A stretch of 64,000 nucleotides of DNA from Micromonospora terminaliae (GTDB lineage: Bacteria; Actinomycetota; Actinomycetes; Mycobacteriales; Micromonosporaceae). The notes below the pieces were generated by a model. The model did not search any database, had not been told where the DNA came from, and worked only from the letters and a program-made list of their open reading frames with translations. Location of the stretch: positions 3,596,001 to 3,660,000 of the forward strand of contig NZ_CP045309.1 of assembly GCF_009671205.1 (NCBI RefSeq). Reading direction: 5' to 3'. Shown piece by piece: positions 1 to 7,407 of this stretch; the first letter of the stretch is position 1; each line of letters starts with the position of its first letter. The translations under genes and the position numbers were made by a program.

Positions 1-44
1 ATCCGCCCGTACAGCAGGGTCAGGTCGTTGATCTCAAGCAGCAT
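1..44 (-). CDS. livF: Branched-chain amino acid ABC transporter ATPase, 5' end only
   Basis: Only the first 14 codons are in the window, reading MLLEINDLTLLYGR, which is the usual N-terminus of LivF, the second ATPase of the branched-chain amino acid importer. The ATG at 44 lies inside the end of livG, whose stop is at 34-36, so the two genes overlap by 11 nt and are surely translationally coupled. The Walker A motif and everything after it lie outside the window. The identification rests on this short match and on the position as last gene of a livKHMGF operon. Confidence 0.85.
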   Translation of the reverse strand, partial: MLLEINDLTLLYGR

Positions 45-954
45 CGGTCGGCACCCCCAGGTACGCGGCGATCACCTTCGGGTCCTCCCGGACCTCGGCC
101 GGCAGGCCCTCGGCGATCTTCTTGCCGAACTCCAGCACCACGATCCGGTCGGTCACGCCCATGACGAGTCGCATGTCGTGCTCGATGAGCAGGATCGTCG
201 TGCCATTGTCGCGGATCTTCCGGATCAGGCCGAGGAGTTCCTCCTTCTCCGCCGGGGTGAAGCCGGCGGCCGGCTCGTCCAGGCAGAGCAGGGTCGGATC
301 GGTGGCCAGGGCCCGGGCGATCTCCAGCCGGCGCTGCTCGCCGTACGAGAGGTTGCGGGCCAGGTCCCCGGCGCGGCGCTCGATGCCGACGAAGCGCAGC
401 AGCCCGAGGGCCTTCTCGCGGCCCTCCCGCTCCTCCCGCCAGTGCCGGGGCAGCCGCAGCATCGCGGCGATCACGCTGGTCTTGTGGTGGGCGTCCGCGC
501 CCACCATCACGTTCTCCAGCGCGGTCATCTCCGGGAAGAGCCGGATGTTCTGGAACGTCCGGGCGATGCCCGCCTTGGTGATCCAGCTCCGGCGCCTGCC
601 GTTGACCCGCTGCCCGGCGAACCGGATCTCGCCCTCGGTGGGCCGGTAGACACCCGTCATCGCGTTGAAGCAGGTCGTCTTGCCGGCGCCGTTCGGGCCG
701 ATCAGGCCGAGGATCTCACCCTTGTACAGGGTGAAGGCGACGTCGTTGAGGGCGACCACACCCCCGAAGCGGAGGGTGACGTGGTCGACCTCCAGCAGCG
801 GCTCCCGCCCGGCCGCCGGGGTCTCGCCCGGCGTGGGCTCGACCGGCGTGTCCGCGCCCTTCTCCGGCGGGGTGCCGACCGTGCTACGACCGTCGTCGGC
901 GATGTCCCGCTCGCTGGTCTCGTCGCGCTCGCTGTGCATCTGCGGCTCACTCAT
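34..954 (-). CDS. livG: Branched-chain amino acid ABC transporter ATPase LivG
   Basis: This 306-residue protein is one of the two cytoplasmic ATPases energising import of leucine, isoleucine and valine (or related amino acids). Visible motifs are Walker A GPNGAGKTT, a signature loop LSYGEQ, Walker B LLCLDEP and the H-loop in IEHDM. The long loop with the LFPEMTALENV segment is typical of LivG rather than LivF. The first 45 or so residues are a charged, low-complexity extension (many E, R, T, P) before the ATPase core begins at EVDHVTLRFGG; the family usually starts close to that point. The start overlaps the end of livM by 8 nt. Confidence 0.96.
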   Translation of the reverse strand: MSEPQMHSERDETSERDIADDGRSTVGTPPEKGADTPVEPTPGETPAAGREPLLEVDHVTLRFGGVVALNDVAFTLYKGEILGLIGPNGAGKTTCFNAMTGVYRPTEGEIRFAGQRVNGRRRSWITKAGIARTFQNIRLFPEMTALENVMVGADAHHKTSVIAAMLRLPRHWREEREGREKALGLLRFVGIERRAGDLARNLSYGEQRRLEIARALATDPTLLCLDEPAAGFTPAEKEELLGLIRKIRDNGTTILLIEHDMRLVMGVTDRIVVLEFGKKIAEGLPAEVREDPKVIAAYLGVPTDAA

Positions 955-2101
955 TGGGCACCGTCTCCTGGGGAACCGCTTCCTTGCGCCGGTCGGCGAA
1001 CTCCGCCGCCCGCCGCCGGTTGGGCACCAGACCCTGCGGCCGGAAGATCATCATGACGATGACCACCAGGCCGAAGACCAGGATCCGGTACTCGGCGGCG
1101 TCGAACTCCACCCCGAGGAGGTCGCCGACGCCCCGCAGCCACTCCGGCAGGTACCAGGTGACCGCGCCGCCGACGATGGCGCCCTTGATGTTGCCGGCGC
1201 CACCGAGGATCACCGCGGCCAGCACCAGGATGGAGCTCTCCAGCACGAACTGGTCGGAGTTGATGAACGTCTGCTTACCGGCGAAGACCGCGCCGGTCAG
1301 GCCGGCCACGGCGGCGCCGATGGCGAACGCCCACAGCTTGTACTTGAACGTCGGCACGCCCATGATCTCGGCGGCGTCCTCGTCCTCGCGGATGGCCACC
1401 CAGGCCCGGCCGACCCGGCTGTTGGCCAGGTTCCGGATCAGCAGCAGCACGACGAGGATCAGCGTCAGCATCAGCCAGTAGTACGGCCGGGCGTCGACCA
1501 CCCCGAACAGCGGCTTGCCGTCCGAACCGGTGCCCGGCGGGTGCGGGATCGCCGGGATGCCCCGCTGGCCCTGGAGGAGGCCGTCCTGGCGCGCGGCGTA
1601 GAGCCGGATCATCTCGGCGAAGCCGAGGGTCACGATCGCCAGGTAGTCACCGCGCAGGCGCAGCGTCGGGCCACCGAGGATCACGCCGGAGACCATCGCC
1701 ACCATGACGGCCAGCGGCACCGCCGCCAGCCACGGCCAGTTCGTGCCGAACCGGCTCTCCGGCGACGTGAGCAGCGCGACCGTGTACGCGCCGAGCGCGT
1801 AGAAGCCGAAGTAGCCCAGGTCGAGCAGGCCGGCGAAGCCGACCACCACGTTCAGCCCGACGGCCAGCAGGACGAACACCGCGGTGTCGAAGAGCACCCC
1901 GGCGAAGTCCGAGCGGGTGGTGTAGAAGGCGAAGTAGTCGCTGCCGATGGGGAAGCCGAGGTACTCGTAGAACCACTTGTTCGGCAGGATGTACAGCAGC
2001 ACGACGAGCGCCGCGATCGCGGCCCAGCGCACCTGCTTCGGCATCGCCGCCCAGCGGGCCTTGACGCCCCCGGTCCGCTTCTTGTCCACGGTGGCGGTCA
2101 T
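947..2101 (-). CDS. livM: Branched-chain amino acid ABC transporter permease LivM
   Basis: This 384-residue polytopic membrane protein is the LivM-type permease. After a cytoplasmic, lysine/arginine-rich N-terminus (about 28 residues) come about eight to ten hydrophobic segments, and the characteristic GLNVVVGFAGLLDLGYFGFYALGAY stretch lies near residue 85. The EAA-like coupling loop for the ATPases is in the region RVGRAWVAIREDEDAAEIMG, where LivG/LivF dock. The start codon overlaps the livH stop as ATGA, and the stop overlaps the livG start, so the operon order livH-livM-livG is tightly coupled. Length is normal for the family with a slightly longer N-terminus. Confidence 0.96.
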   Translation of the reverse strand: MTATVDKKRTGGVKARWAAMPKQVRWAAIAALVVLLYILPNKWFYEYLGFPIGSDYFAFYTTRSDFAGVLFDTAVFVLLAVGLNVVVGFAGLLDLGYFGFYALGAYTVALLTSPESRFGTNWPWLAAVPLAVMVAMVSGVILGGPTLRLRGDYLAIVTLGFAEMIRLYAARQDGLLQGQRGIPAIPHPPGTGSDGKPLFGVVDARPYYWLMLTLILVVLLLIRNLANSRVGRAWVAIREDEDAAEIMGVPTFKYKLWAFAIGAAVAGLTGAVFAGKQTFINSDQFVLESSILVLAAVILGGAGNIKGAIVGGAVTWYLPEWLRGVGDLLGVEFDAAEYRILVFGLVVIVMMIFRPQGLVPNRRRAAEFADRRKEAVPQETVPNE

Positions 2102-3048
2102 GCGCGCGCCCTTCCGAGAGATTCGCCGAGCAGACCGGTCGGCCGGAACATCAGCAGCACGATCAGCAGCACGAAGCCGGTGAAGTCCTTCCAGTCACCG
2201 CCGAACAGGCCGGCGGCGTAGTTCTCCGCCACCCCGAGCAGCAGGCCGCCGAGCAGCGCGCCGCGCAGGTTGCCGATGCCGCCGAGCACCGCGGCCGCGA
2301 ATGCCTTGAGGCCGATCAGGAAGCCGACGTTGAACTTGGTGTAGCCGAACCGCACGTCCCACAGCAGCGCGCCCACGCCGGCCATCAGGCCGCCCAGCAC
2401 GAAGACCAGCAGGATGACCCGGTTCTTGTTGACGCCCATCAGCGCGGCCGTGTCCGCGTCCTGGGCGACGGCCCGGATGCCGCGGCCCAGGCGGCTGCGG
2501 TTCACGAACTGGTCCAAGCCGATCATCATGATCAGCGTGACGCCGAGGATGAGCAGCTGGACGTTGGTGACCCCGGCGCCGAAGACGGTGAAGACGGTCT
2601 TCTGCGGGATCAGGTCCGGCATGCCGAACGGAGCCCGGCGGGTGCCGATGCCGAACGACTCGGCGAGCACGAACGACGCGCCGATCGCGGTGATGAGGAA
2701 GGCCAGCGGCGGCGCGTTGCGGCGGCGCAGCGGCCGGTAGGCGACCAGCTCGACCGTGACCGCCGTGAGCGCCGAGGCGGCCATCGCCACCACGAGTCCG
2801 GCGATCACCGCCAGGATCAGCGGGCCGAGGGACGGGGCGGCGGAGTTCTGGTCGTAGCCGAGGGCCTGCCAGGTCCACAGGGCGGTGAAGGTACCGACCA
2901 TGAAGACCTCGGAGTGAGCAAAGTTGATCAGACGCAGAACGCCGTACACCAGGGTGTAGCCGAGGGCGATGAGCGCGTAGATCGCGCCCTGCTCCAGGCC
3001 GGTGATGGTCAGCGCCGGGAAGTTCCCGAAGAGCTCATCGAAGTTCAA
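2098..3048 (-). CDS. livH: Branched-chain amino acid ABC transporter permease LivH
   Basis: This 316-residue membrane protein is the LivH-type permease, pairing with LivM to form the transmembrane path. The N-terminal motif GLEQGAIYALIALGYTLVYGVLRLINFAHSEVFM shows the LivH hallmark; a second hallmark is RAVAQDADTAALMGVN, the cytoplasmic loop contacting the ATPase. It sits 93 nt downstream of livK, separated by a strong hairpin, and overlaps livM by 4 nt. The hairpin probably lowers expression of the membrane and ATPase genes relative to the binding protein. Confidence 0.96.
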   Translation of the reverse strand: MNFDELFGNFPALTITGLEQGAIYALIALGYTLVYGVLRLINFAHSEVFMVGTFTALWTWQALGYDQNSAAPSLGPLILAVIAGLVVAMAASALTAVTVELVAYRPLRRRNAPPLAFLITAIGASFVLAESFGIGTRRAPFGMPDLIPQKTVFTVFGAGVTNVQLLILGVTLIMMIGLDQFVNRSRLGRGIRAVAQDADTAALMGVNKNRVILLVFVLGGLMAGVGALLWDVRFGYTKFNVGFLIGLKAFAAAVLGGIGNLRGALLGGLLLGVAENYAAGLFGGDWKDFTGFVLLIVLLMFRPTGLLGESLGRARA

Positions 3049-3076
3049 GTGGGGGCTCCAACTGTGCGGCCAAGCG

Positions 3077-3107
3077 GTGCGGCCGGGAGAGAACCTCCCG
3101 GCCGCAC
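3077..3107 (-). terminator. Intercistronic hairpin between livK and livH
   Basis: A perfect 13-bp inverted repeat (3077-3089 and 3095-3107) with the loop AGAAC follows the livK stop by about 35 nt on the transcribed strand. There is no U-tract, as is usual in actinomycetes. Its place between the binding-protein gene and the permease gene suggests partial termination or an mRNA-stabilising end for livK. Confidence 0.7.
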
Positions 3108-3141
3108 GCCTGGTGTCCCGTGCCGGGACCGGACGAACCGG

Positions 3142-4305
3142 TCAGGACTTGGGGATCTCGATGTCGGGGACGACCTTGCCCGCGTTCACCTTGAACGCCC
3201 AGACCAGCACCTGAGCCGGGTCAAGCTCGCCGTTGGCCTCGAACTTGTAGGTGACGCCGGTGGCGCCGCCGGTGCCGTTGTAGGAGTTGATGAAGCTCAG
3301 CAGGTCGGCGCGGGTGCCCTTGCCGGCCTTGATGCCCTCGAGCATGATCTTGGTGATGTCGTACGACACGTCGGCGTAGGTGCCCGGCTCGGCGTTGTCG
3401 AAGGCCGCCTTGTAGTCGGTCACGAAGGAGCCCTTGGCCGCGGTGGCCGGGGCGCACGGGCAGGTCAGGATCGTGCCCTCGGCGACCTGCTCGCCGGCGA
3501 CCTTGATGAAGTTGGCGTCGTTGACACCGTCACCGGCGACCATCGTGCCCTTCCAGCCCGCGCCCTTGAGCTGCTTGAGCAGCAGGCCGGCCTCGGTGTA
3601 GTAGCCACCGAAGAAGAGGACGTTCGCACCGCTGCTCTGGATCTTGGTGACGACGGCGGAGAAGTTGGTCTGCTTGACCTGGATCTTGTCCTCGCCCGCG
3701 ACCGAGCCGAGAACCTTCTTCACCTCGTCCACCAGGCCGGCGCCGTACGCCGACTGGTCGTCCACGACGTAGACCTTCTCGGCCTTCAGGACGTTCTTGA
3801 TGTACCGACCGGCGGCCGGGCCCTGGGAGGTGTCATTGCCGACGCCCCGGTGGAAGATCTTCCAGTTCTTGGTGCTGAGGCTCGGGCGGGTCGCCGACGG
3901 GGTGATGATCGGCAGGCCGGCCTCGTCGAAGATCGGGTCCGCCACCTCGGACTCACCCGAGAACGCCGGGCCGATGATGCCCACGACCTTGCTGTCGCCG
4001 ACCGCCTGCTGCGCCAGGGCCGGCGCCTTGGCCGGGTCACCCTGCGAGTCGTACTCGGCGATCTGGACCTTGCAGTCCGCGTTGTCCTTGTTGTACTGGT
4101 CGATGGCCAGCTTGGTGCCGTTGCGCATGTGGATACCGAGACCCGCGGCGTCACCGGTCAGCGGGCCGAAGAAGCCGATCTTCAGGTCACAGGCGGCCTT
4201 GCTGCCACCCGCGTCGCTACCACTGTCAGCCTTGCAGGCCGCGCCACTGAAAACGAGCGCACCGATGGCCACGCCACCCAGCACCCGTGCGAGCTTCTGC
4301 CTCAC
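3142..4305 (-). CDS. livK: Branched-chain amino acid ABC transporter substrate-binding lipoprotein
   Basis: A 387-residue type I periplasmic-binding-like protein, here a membrane-anchored lipoprotein that delivers branched-chain amino acids (or similar) to LivHM. It starts with a GTG at 4305 preceded by GGAGGAGGG at 8 nt spacing. The signal peptide ends in a lipobox SGAAC (Cys 24), followed by a Ser/Gly-rich linker. The mature part begins KIGFFGPLTGDAAGLG, typical of the Leu/Ile/Val-binding family, with two Rossmann-like lobes and a normal length. First gene of the liv operon. The actual ligand cannot be told from sequence. Confidence 0.95.
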   Translation of the reverse strand: MRQKLARVLGGVAIGALVFSGAACKADSGSDAGGSKAACDLKIGFFGPLTGDAAGLGIHMRNGTKLAIDQYNKDNADCKVQIAEYDSQGDPAKAPALAQQAVGDSKVVGIIGPAFSGESEVADPIFDEAGLPIITPSATRPSLSTKNWKIFHRGVGNDTSQGPAAGRYIKNVLKAEKVYVVDDQSAYGAGLVDEVKKVLGSVAGEDKIQVKQTNFSAVVTKIQSSGANVLFFGGYYTEAGLLLKQLKGAGWKGTMVAGDGVNDANFIKVAGEQVAEGTILTCPCAPATAAKGSFVTDYKAAFDNAEPGTYADVSYDITKIMLEGIKAGKGTRADLLSFINSYNGTGGATGVTYKFEANGELDPAQVLVWAFKVNAGKVVPDIEIPKS

Positions 4306-4564
4306 GGCTCGTACCCTCCTCCGTCCGAAGGCCCGGAAACCACCCGCCGCAAATTGGACCTTGCAGGGGTCGCCGGACCGACCGCGATCCCGGTCTGGGC
4401 CGGGACGTTATCCCACCAGCGGGTCGTGAAGGTAGACCTGGGAAGCGGGGTTGACCTAACCGTTACGTTGAGTGGCCGGATTCACAGATGTGCTGTAACA
4501 CACGGGCCCGCATGATGGGAAAATCGGACATCCGACACCGAGCGTTAACCCGCAGGTGAGAGCG
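4306..4564. promoter_or_regulatory. livK upstream region with candidate promoter and small dyad
   Basis: This 259-nt gap holds the divergence-free promoter region of the liv operon. On the minus strand a candidate -10 TAACGT (4405-4410) sits 16 nt from a weak -35 CTTCAC (4427-4432), giving a leader of about 90 nt. Further upstream, TGTG-CTGTAA-CACA (4489-4502) is a short inverted repeat that could bind a regulator. All of this is inference from base patterns. No ORF here looks real. Confidence 0.3.
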
Positions 4565-5728
4565 TCACGTGGGCCGCCACGAACCCCGCGCCGACCACAC
4601 CTGCGCCTGCCCGCCGTCGTCCACCAGCAGCAACGCCACGTCACCCGCCGCGGTCACGGCCACCGTCCGGTCACTGCCCGCCGGCACCGACACCGGCAGC
4701 GCCACCCGCGACCACCGCACGCCGTCACCGGAGAACCACCCCGCCCCCGCCGCCGACCCGGCCACCACCGCCCACACACCGTCGCCGCGCGCCGCCAGCC
4801 CCCACACCGGACCCGGCGCCGCCGTGCCCGCGCCGCCCAGGCACCCACCCGGCCGCCACGCGTCGCCCTCCCCCACCCAGGCGCCCAGCCCGTCGCCCCG
4901 CCGGCCCACCGCCACCGTGCGGTCGCCCGCCCGGACCACCCGCTGCAGATCCTCGGCCACGCCGCCGCCGGGCAGCACCGCGCGCCGCCAGGCCGACCCG
5001 TCCGCCGAGGTCCACACCACCGCCGCCGATCCGGTACGCGCCGACGACAGCACCGAGCCCACCATGAGCCACCCCGACGCCGTCGCCGTACCGTCCGCCG
5101 CCCACGGCCGGCCGGTCGCATCCGTCGCCAGCCCCGGCACCGCGCTCACCAACCGGAAGTCCGACCCGTCCGGCGACACCCAGGCCGCCGCGCCGGTGGC
5201 CCGGTTGCCGGAGATCAGCCAGCCGCGCGGCCCGCCCGCGATCCGGCCCGCGTTCACCGCGTCCGCGCCCCCGAACACCTCGAACTCGGCCGGCACCTCC
5301 ACGAGCGAACCGTCCGCCACCTGCCGCCACGTGCTGATCCGCGGATTGCCGTGCACACCGCCGCTCTTGCCGCCCACCGCCGCCAGCCGGCCGTCCCGGC
5401 AACCCGCCGCGGTCAGCACGTTCTCCTCGCCGTACGGGCTCCGCGGCACCGGGCGCAACGCTGTCCACGTGGCCGCGTCGGCGCTCGACCACGCCGCCGG
5501 GCGCGTCATCCCCGCCGCGTCCACCACCGCGCCCACCACGAACCATCTGCCCCCGCAGGCGGCCGCGTCACGCAGCGCCAACCGGCCGGACAGACCCGGC
5601 GGGAGCGGCAGGGTGACCGGCTGCCAGGCCGGCCGGATCGCCTCGGGGGCCGGCTCGGCGCGACCCGCCGGACGGCAGGCGGCGAGCAGCACCACGAGCA
5701 GGCCGAGCACCGCCAGCGGACGCCGCAT
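4565..5728 (-). CDS. Secreted lipoprotein with repeated W-S-x-D-G blades, function unknown
   Basis: This 387-residue protein has a typical lipoprotein signal, with the lipobox LLAAC placing the acylated cysteine at residue 18. The rest is a repetitive beta-type sequence in which short blades such as AAWSSAD..W, AAWVSPDG, VVWTSADGSAW and WFSGDGVRW recur every 45-60 residues, resembling BNR/Asp-box or beta-propeller repeats. No catalytic motif is visible. It stands alone between the liv operon and the response regulator gene, in the same orientation as both. A surface-exposed binding or sensing role is possible but only a guess. Confidence 0.85.
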   Translation of the reverse strand: MRRPLAVLGLLVVLLAACRPAGRAEPAPEAIRPAWQPVTLPLPPGLSGRLALRDAAACGGRWFVVGAVVDAAGMTRPAAWSSADAATWTALRPVPRSPYGEENVLTAAGCRDGRLAAVGGKSGGVHGNPRISTWRQVADGSLVEVPAEFEVFGGADAVNAGRIAGGPRGWLISGNRATGAAAWVSPDGSDFRLVSAVPGLATDATGRPWAADGTATASGWLMVGSVLSSARTGSAAVVWTSADGSAWRRAVLPGGGVAEDLQRVVRAGDRTVAVGRRGDGLGAWVGEGDAWRPGGCLGGAGTAAPGPVWGLAARGDGVWAVVAGSAAGAGWFSGDGVRWSRVALPVSVPAGSDRTVAVTAAGDVALLLVDDGGQAQVWSARGSWRPT

Positions 5729-5819
5729 GGCGGCGATCGTATCGACCGGCCCCGACCCGGGGAACCCGCCGAACGCACCCGCTCCGGTCAGCGGGACGCG
5801 CCGGATCGCCGGGCGCGAC

Positions 5820-6440
5820 TCAGGACGCGGGCTGCGCCACCTCGCCGCCGGCGGTCTCGGCGAGGATCCGCTCGGCGACCTCCTTCATGGTCATCCGGTG
5901 GTCCATGGCGGTGCGCTGGATCCACTTGAACGCCTGCGGCTCGGTCATCCCGTACGTCGTCATGAGCGCGCCCTTGGCCCGCTCGACGGTCTTGCGGATC
6001 TCCAGCCGGTCGGTGAGGCCCGCGACCTCCGCCTCCAGTGCCGCGATCTCCGAGTAGCGCGACAGCGCGATCTCCACGGCCGGCACGAGGTCGCTCTTCT
6101 GGAACGGCTTCACCAGGTAGGCCATCGCGCCCGCCGCCCGGGCCCGCTCCACCAGGTCGCGCTGGCTGAACGCGGTCAGGATGATCACCGGGGCGATGCG
6201 CGCGCCCGCGATCCGCTCGGCCGCGGCCAGCCCGTCCATGATCGGCATCTTGATGTCGAGGATGACGAGGTCCGGCTTCAGCTCCTCGGCGAGCTTGACG
6301 GCGGTCTCGCCGTCACCGGCCTCGCCGACCACCTCGTAGCCCTCTTCCACCAGCATCTCGGCCAGGTCCAGCCGGATGAGCGCCTCGTCCTCGGCGATCA
6401 GAACGCGCTTGCGCTCGGCATCCGCCTGCATCTCGGCCAC
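5820..6440 (-). CDS. pdtaR: ANTAR-domain response regulator, PdtaR type
   Basis: A response regulator with an N-terminal receiver domain (residues about 11-125; acidic pocket E17-D18, phosphoacceptor D62 in LVILDIKMP, conserved K in YLVKPF) and a C-terminal ANTAR RNA-binding domain (about 135-195, IRKTVERAKGALM...MTEPQAFKWIQRTAMDHRM). ANTAR proteins act as phosphorylation-dependent antiterminators. In Mycobacterium the orthologue PdtaR works with the histidine kinase PdtaS, which is not in this window. I prefer the GTG at 6440, with GGAG six nt upstream (206 aa); GTG 6470 and ATG 6431 are alternatives. It lies divergently from the tRNA at 6545, with only about 100 nt between them. Confidence 0.92.
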   Translation of the reverse strand: MAEMQADAERKRVLIAEDEALIRLDLAEMLVEEGYEVVGEAGDGETAVKLAEELKPDLVILDIKMPIMDGLAAAERIAGARIAPVIILTAFSQRDLVERARAAGAMAYLVKPFQKSDLVPAVEIALSRYSEIAALEAEVAGLTDRLEIRKTVERAKGALMTTYGMTEPQAFKWIQRTAMDHRMTMKEVAERILAETAGGEVAQPAS

Positions 6441-6544
6441 GAGCCACTCCCACCAGTTCAAGCCCGACACCCGCCCTGCCGGGTGTCGCCGCCCTTAGCG
6501 TAGTGGGTAACCTATGCCACGACGCGAGAGCGTCGGGCGCGCCT

Positions 6545-6621
6545 GTCCCCGTATTCCAACCGGTAGAGAAACGGAGCTCAAACCTCCGACAGTGTGGGTT
6601 CGAATCCCACCGGGGACACCA
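6545..6621 (+). tRNA. tRNA-Leu (anticodon CAA) with a short, class I variable loop
   Basis: A full cloverleaf can be folded: acceptor 6545-6551 pairs perfectly with 6611-6617; discriminator A (6618) and an encoded CCA (6619-6621) follow. The D-arm has a 3-bp stem TTC/GAA and the 11-nt loop CAACCGGTAGA, the same layout as E. coli tRNA-Leu. The anticodon stem is CGGAG/CTCCG with loop CTCAAAC, so the anticodon is CAA, reading UUG. The T-arm GTGGG-TTCGAAT-CCCAC is canonical. The variable region is only five nt (ACAGT), although leucine tRNAs normally carry a long variable arm. A candidate -10 TAACCT lies at 6508-6513. The fold is intact, so it does not look like a pseudogene. Confidence 0.93.
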
Positions 6622-6653
6622 AAGTTGTCGTACGGGCGTTCGAAGATGGGCTC

Positions 6654-7403
6654 GTGCATCCACCCGAGATTCGCGCCCGAGCACGACAGGTCTTCCTGTC
6701 CGGGGCCACCGTCGCCGAAGCGGCTCGCAGTGTCGGCCTCAACTACCGCACGGTGTGGCACTGGTGCAGGGACCGCCCCACGCCTGCTGTTCAAGGCACC
6801 GCGCTGCGATGTTTCCGGTGTCGCACGGATGTCCGGGTTCCGACAGATCCCGGCGCTTACGTCTACCTGCTCGGCCTCTACCTGGGCGACGGGCATTTGG
6901 TCACCACTGCGCGGGTACCGGTGCTCCGGATCTCCTGCACCAGCAGCTGGCCCGGCCTGATCAACGCCTGCGACGATGCGATGCGGGCGGTGCTGGCGGA
7001 GAAGGTGCAGCGCGTCCCGCAACGGGGCTGCGTCAATGTCCAGAGCTACGGCAAGCACTGGCCGTGCCTGTTTCCGCAACACGGGCCCGGCAAGAAGCAC
7101 GAGCGCCCGATCGTCCTGGCCGACTGGCAGCGCAGCATCGTCGAGGGGCACCCCGGCGACTTCCTGCGAGGCCTGTTCCACTCCGACGGCTGCCGGTTCG
7201 CCAACTGGGTCGTGGTGCGCGGCAAGGAGTACGTCTATCCCCGCTACATGTTCACCAACGAGTCGGCCGACATCATGGGCCTCTGCCAGTGGGGCCTCGA
7301 CCTGCTGGGCATCGCCTGGCGGATGAACCGCCGCAACTCGCTGTCCGTGGCGCGGCGGGACGCCGTGGCGGCGCTGGACCGCCACGTCGGCCCGAAGTCC
7401 TGA
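6654..7403 (+). CDS. Helix-turn-helix / LAGLIDADG homing-endonuclease-like protein
   Basis: A 249-residue protein with an N-terminal helix-turn-helix (about residues 12-40, SGATVAEAARSVGLNYRTVWHW), a small C-x2-C pair (53-56), and two LAGLIDADG-type motifs, LLGLYLGDG (72-80) and FLRGLFHSDG (170-179), each with the catalytic-type acidic residue. Two motifs in one chain suggest a monomeric pseudo-dimer that binds an asymmetric site. I chose the GTG at 6654, because the in-frame upstream codons run back into the tRNA T-arm; the ribosome site is weak. It begins 32 nt after the tRNA CCA and probably shares its transcript. No intron or intein is interrupted here, so it is either a free-standing homing endonuclease or a domesticated DNA-binding protein. 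Confidence 0.8.
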   Translation: MHPPEIRARARQVFLSGATVAEAARSVGLNYRTVWHWCRDRPTPAVQGTALRCFRCRTDVRVPTDPGAYVYLLGLYLGDGHLVTTARVPVLRISCTSSWPGLINACDDAMRAVLAEKVQRVPQRGCVNVQSYGKHWPCLFPQHGPGKKHERPIVLADWQRSIVEGHPGDFLRGLFHSDGCRFANWVVVRGKEYVYPRYMFTNESADIMGLCQWGLDLLGIAWRMNRRNSLSVARRDAVAALDRHVGPKS

Positions 7404-7407
7404 CTCC

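Noticed and set aside
4569..6503. 644-codon plus-strand frame opposite the lipoprotein and response regulator
   Set aside because: The minus-strand genes have signal peptide, lipobox, receiver and ANTAR motifs; the plus-strand frame has none and is low-complexity.
6601..6621. Possible attachment site of an integrated element at the tRNA 3' end
   Set aside because: No integrase gene is near and I could not find a second copy of the tRNA 3' end in the window.
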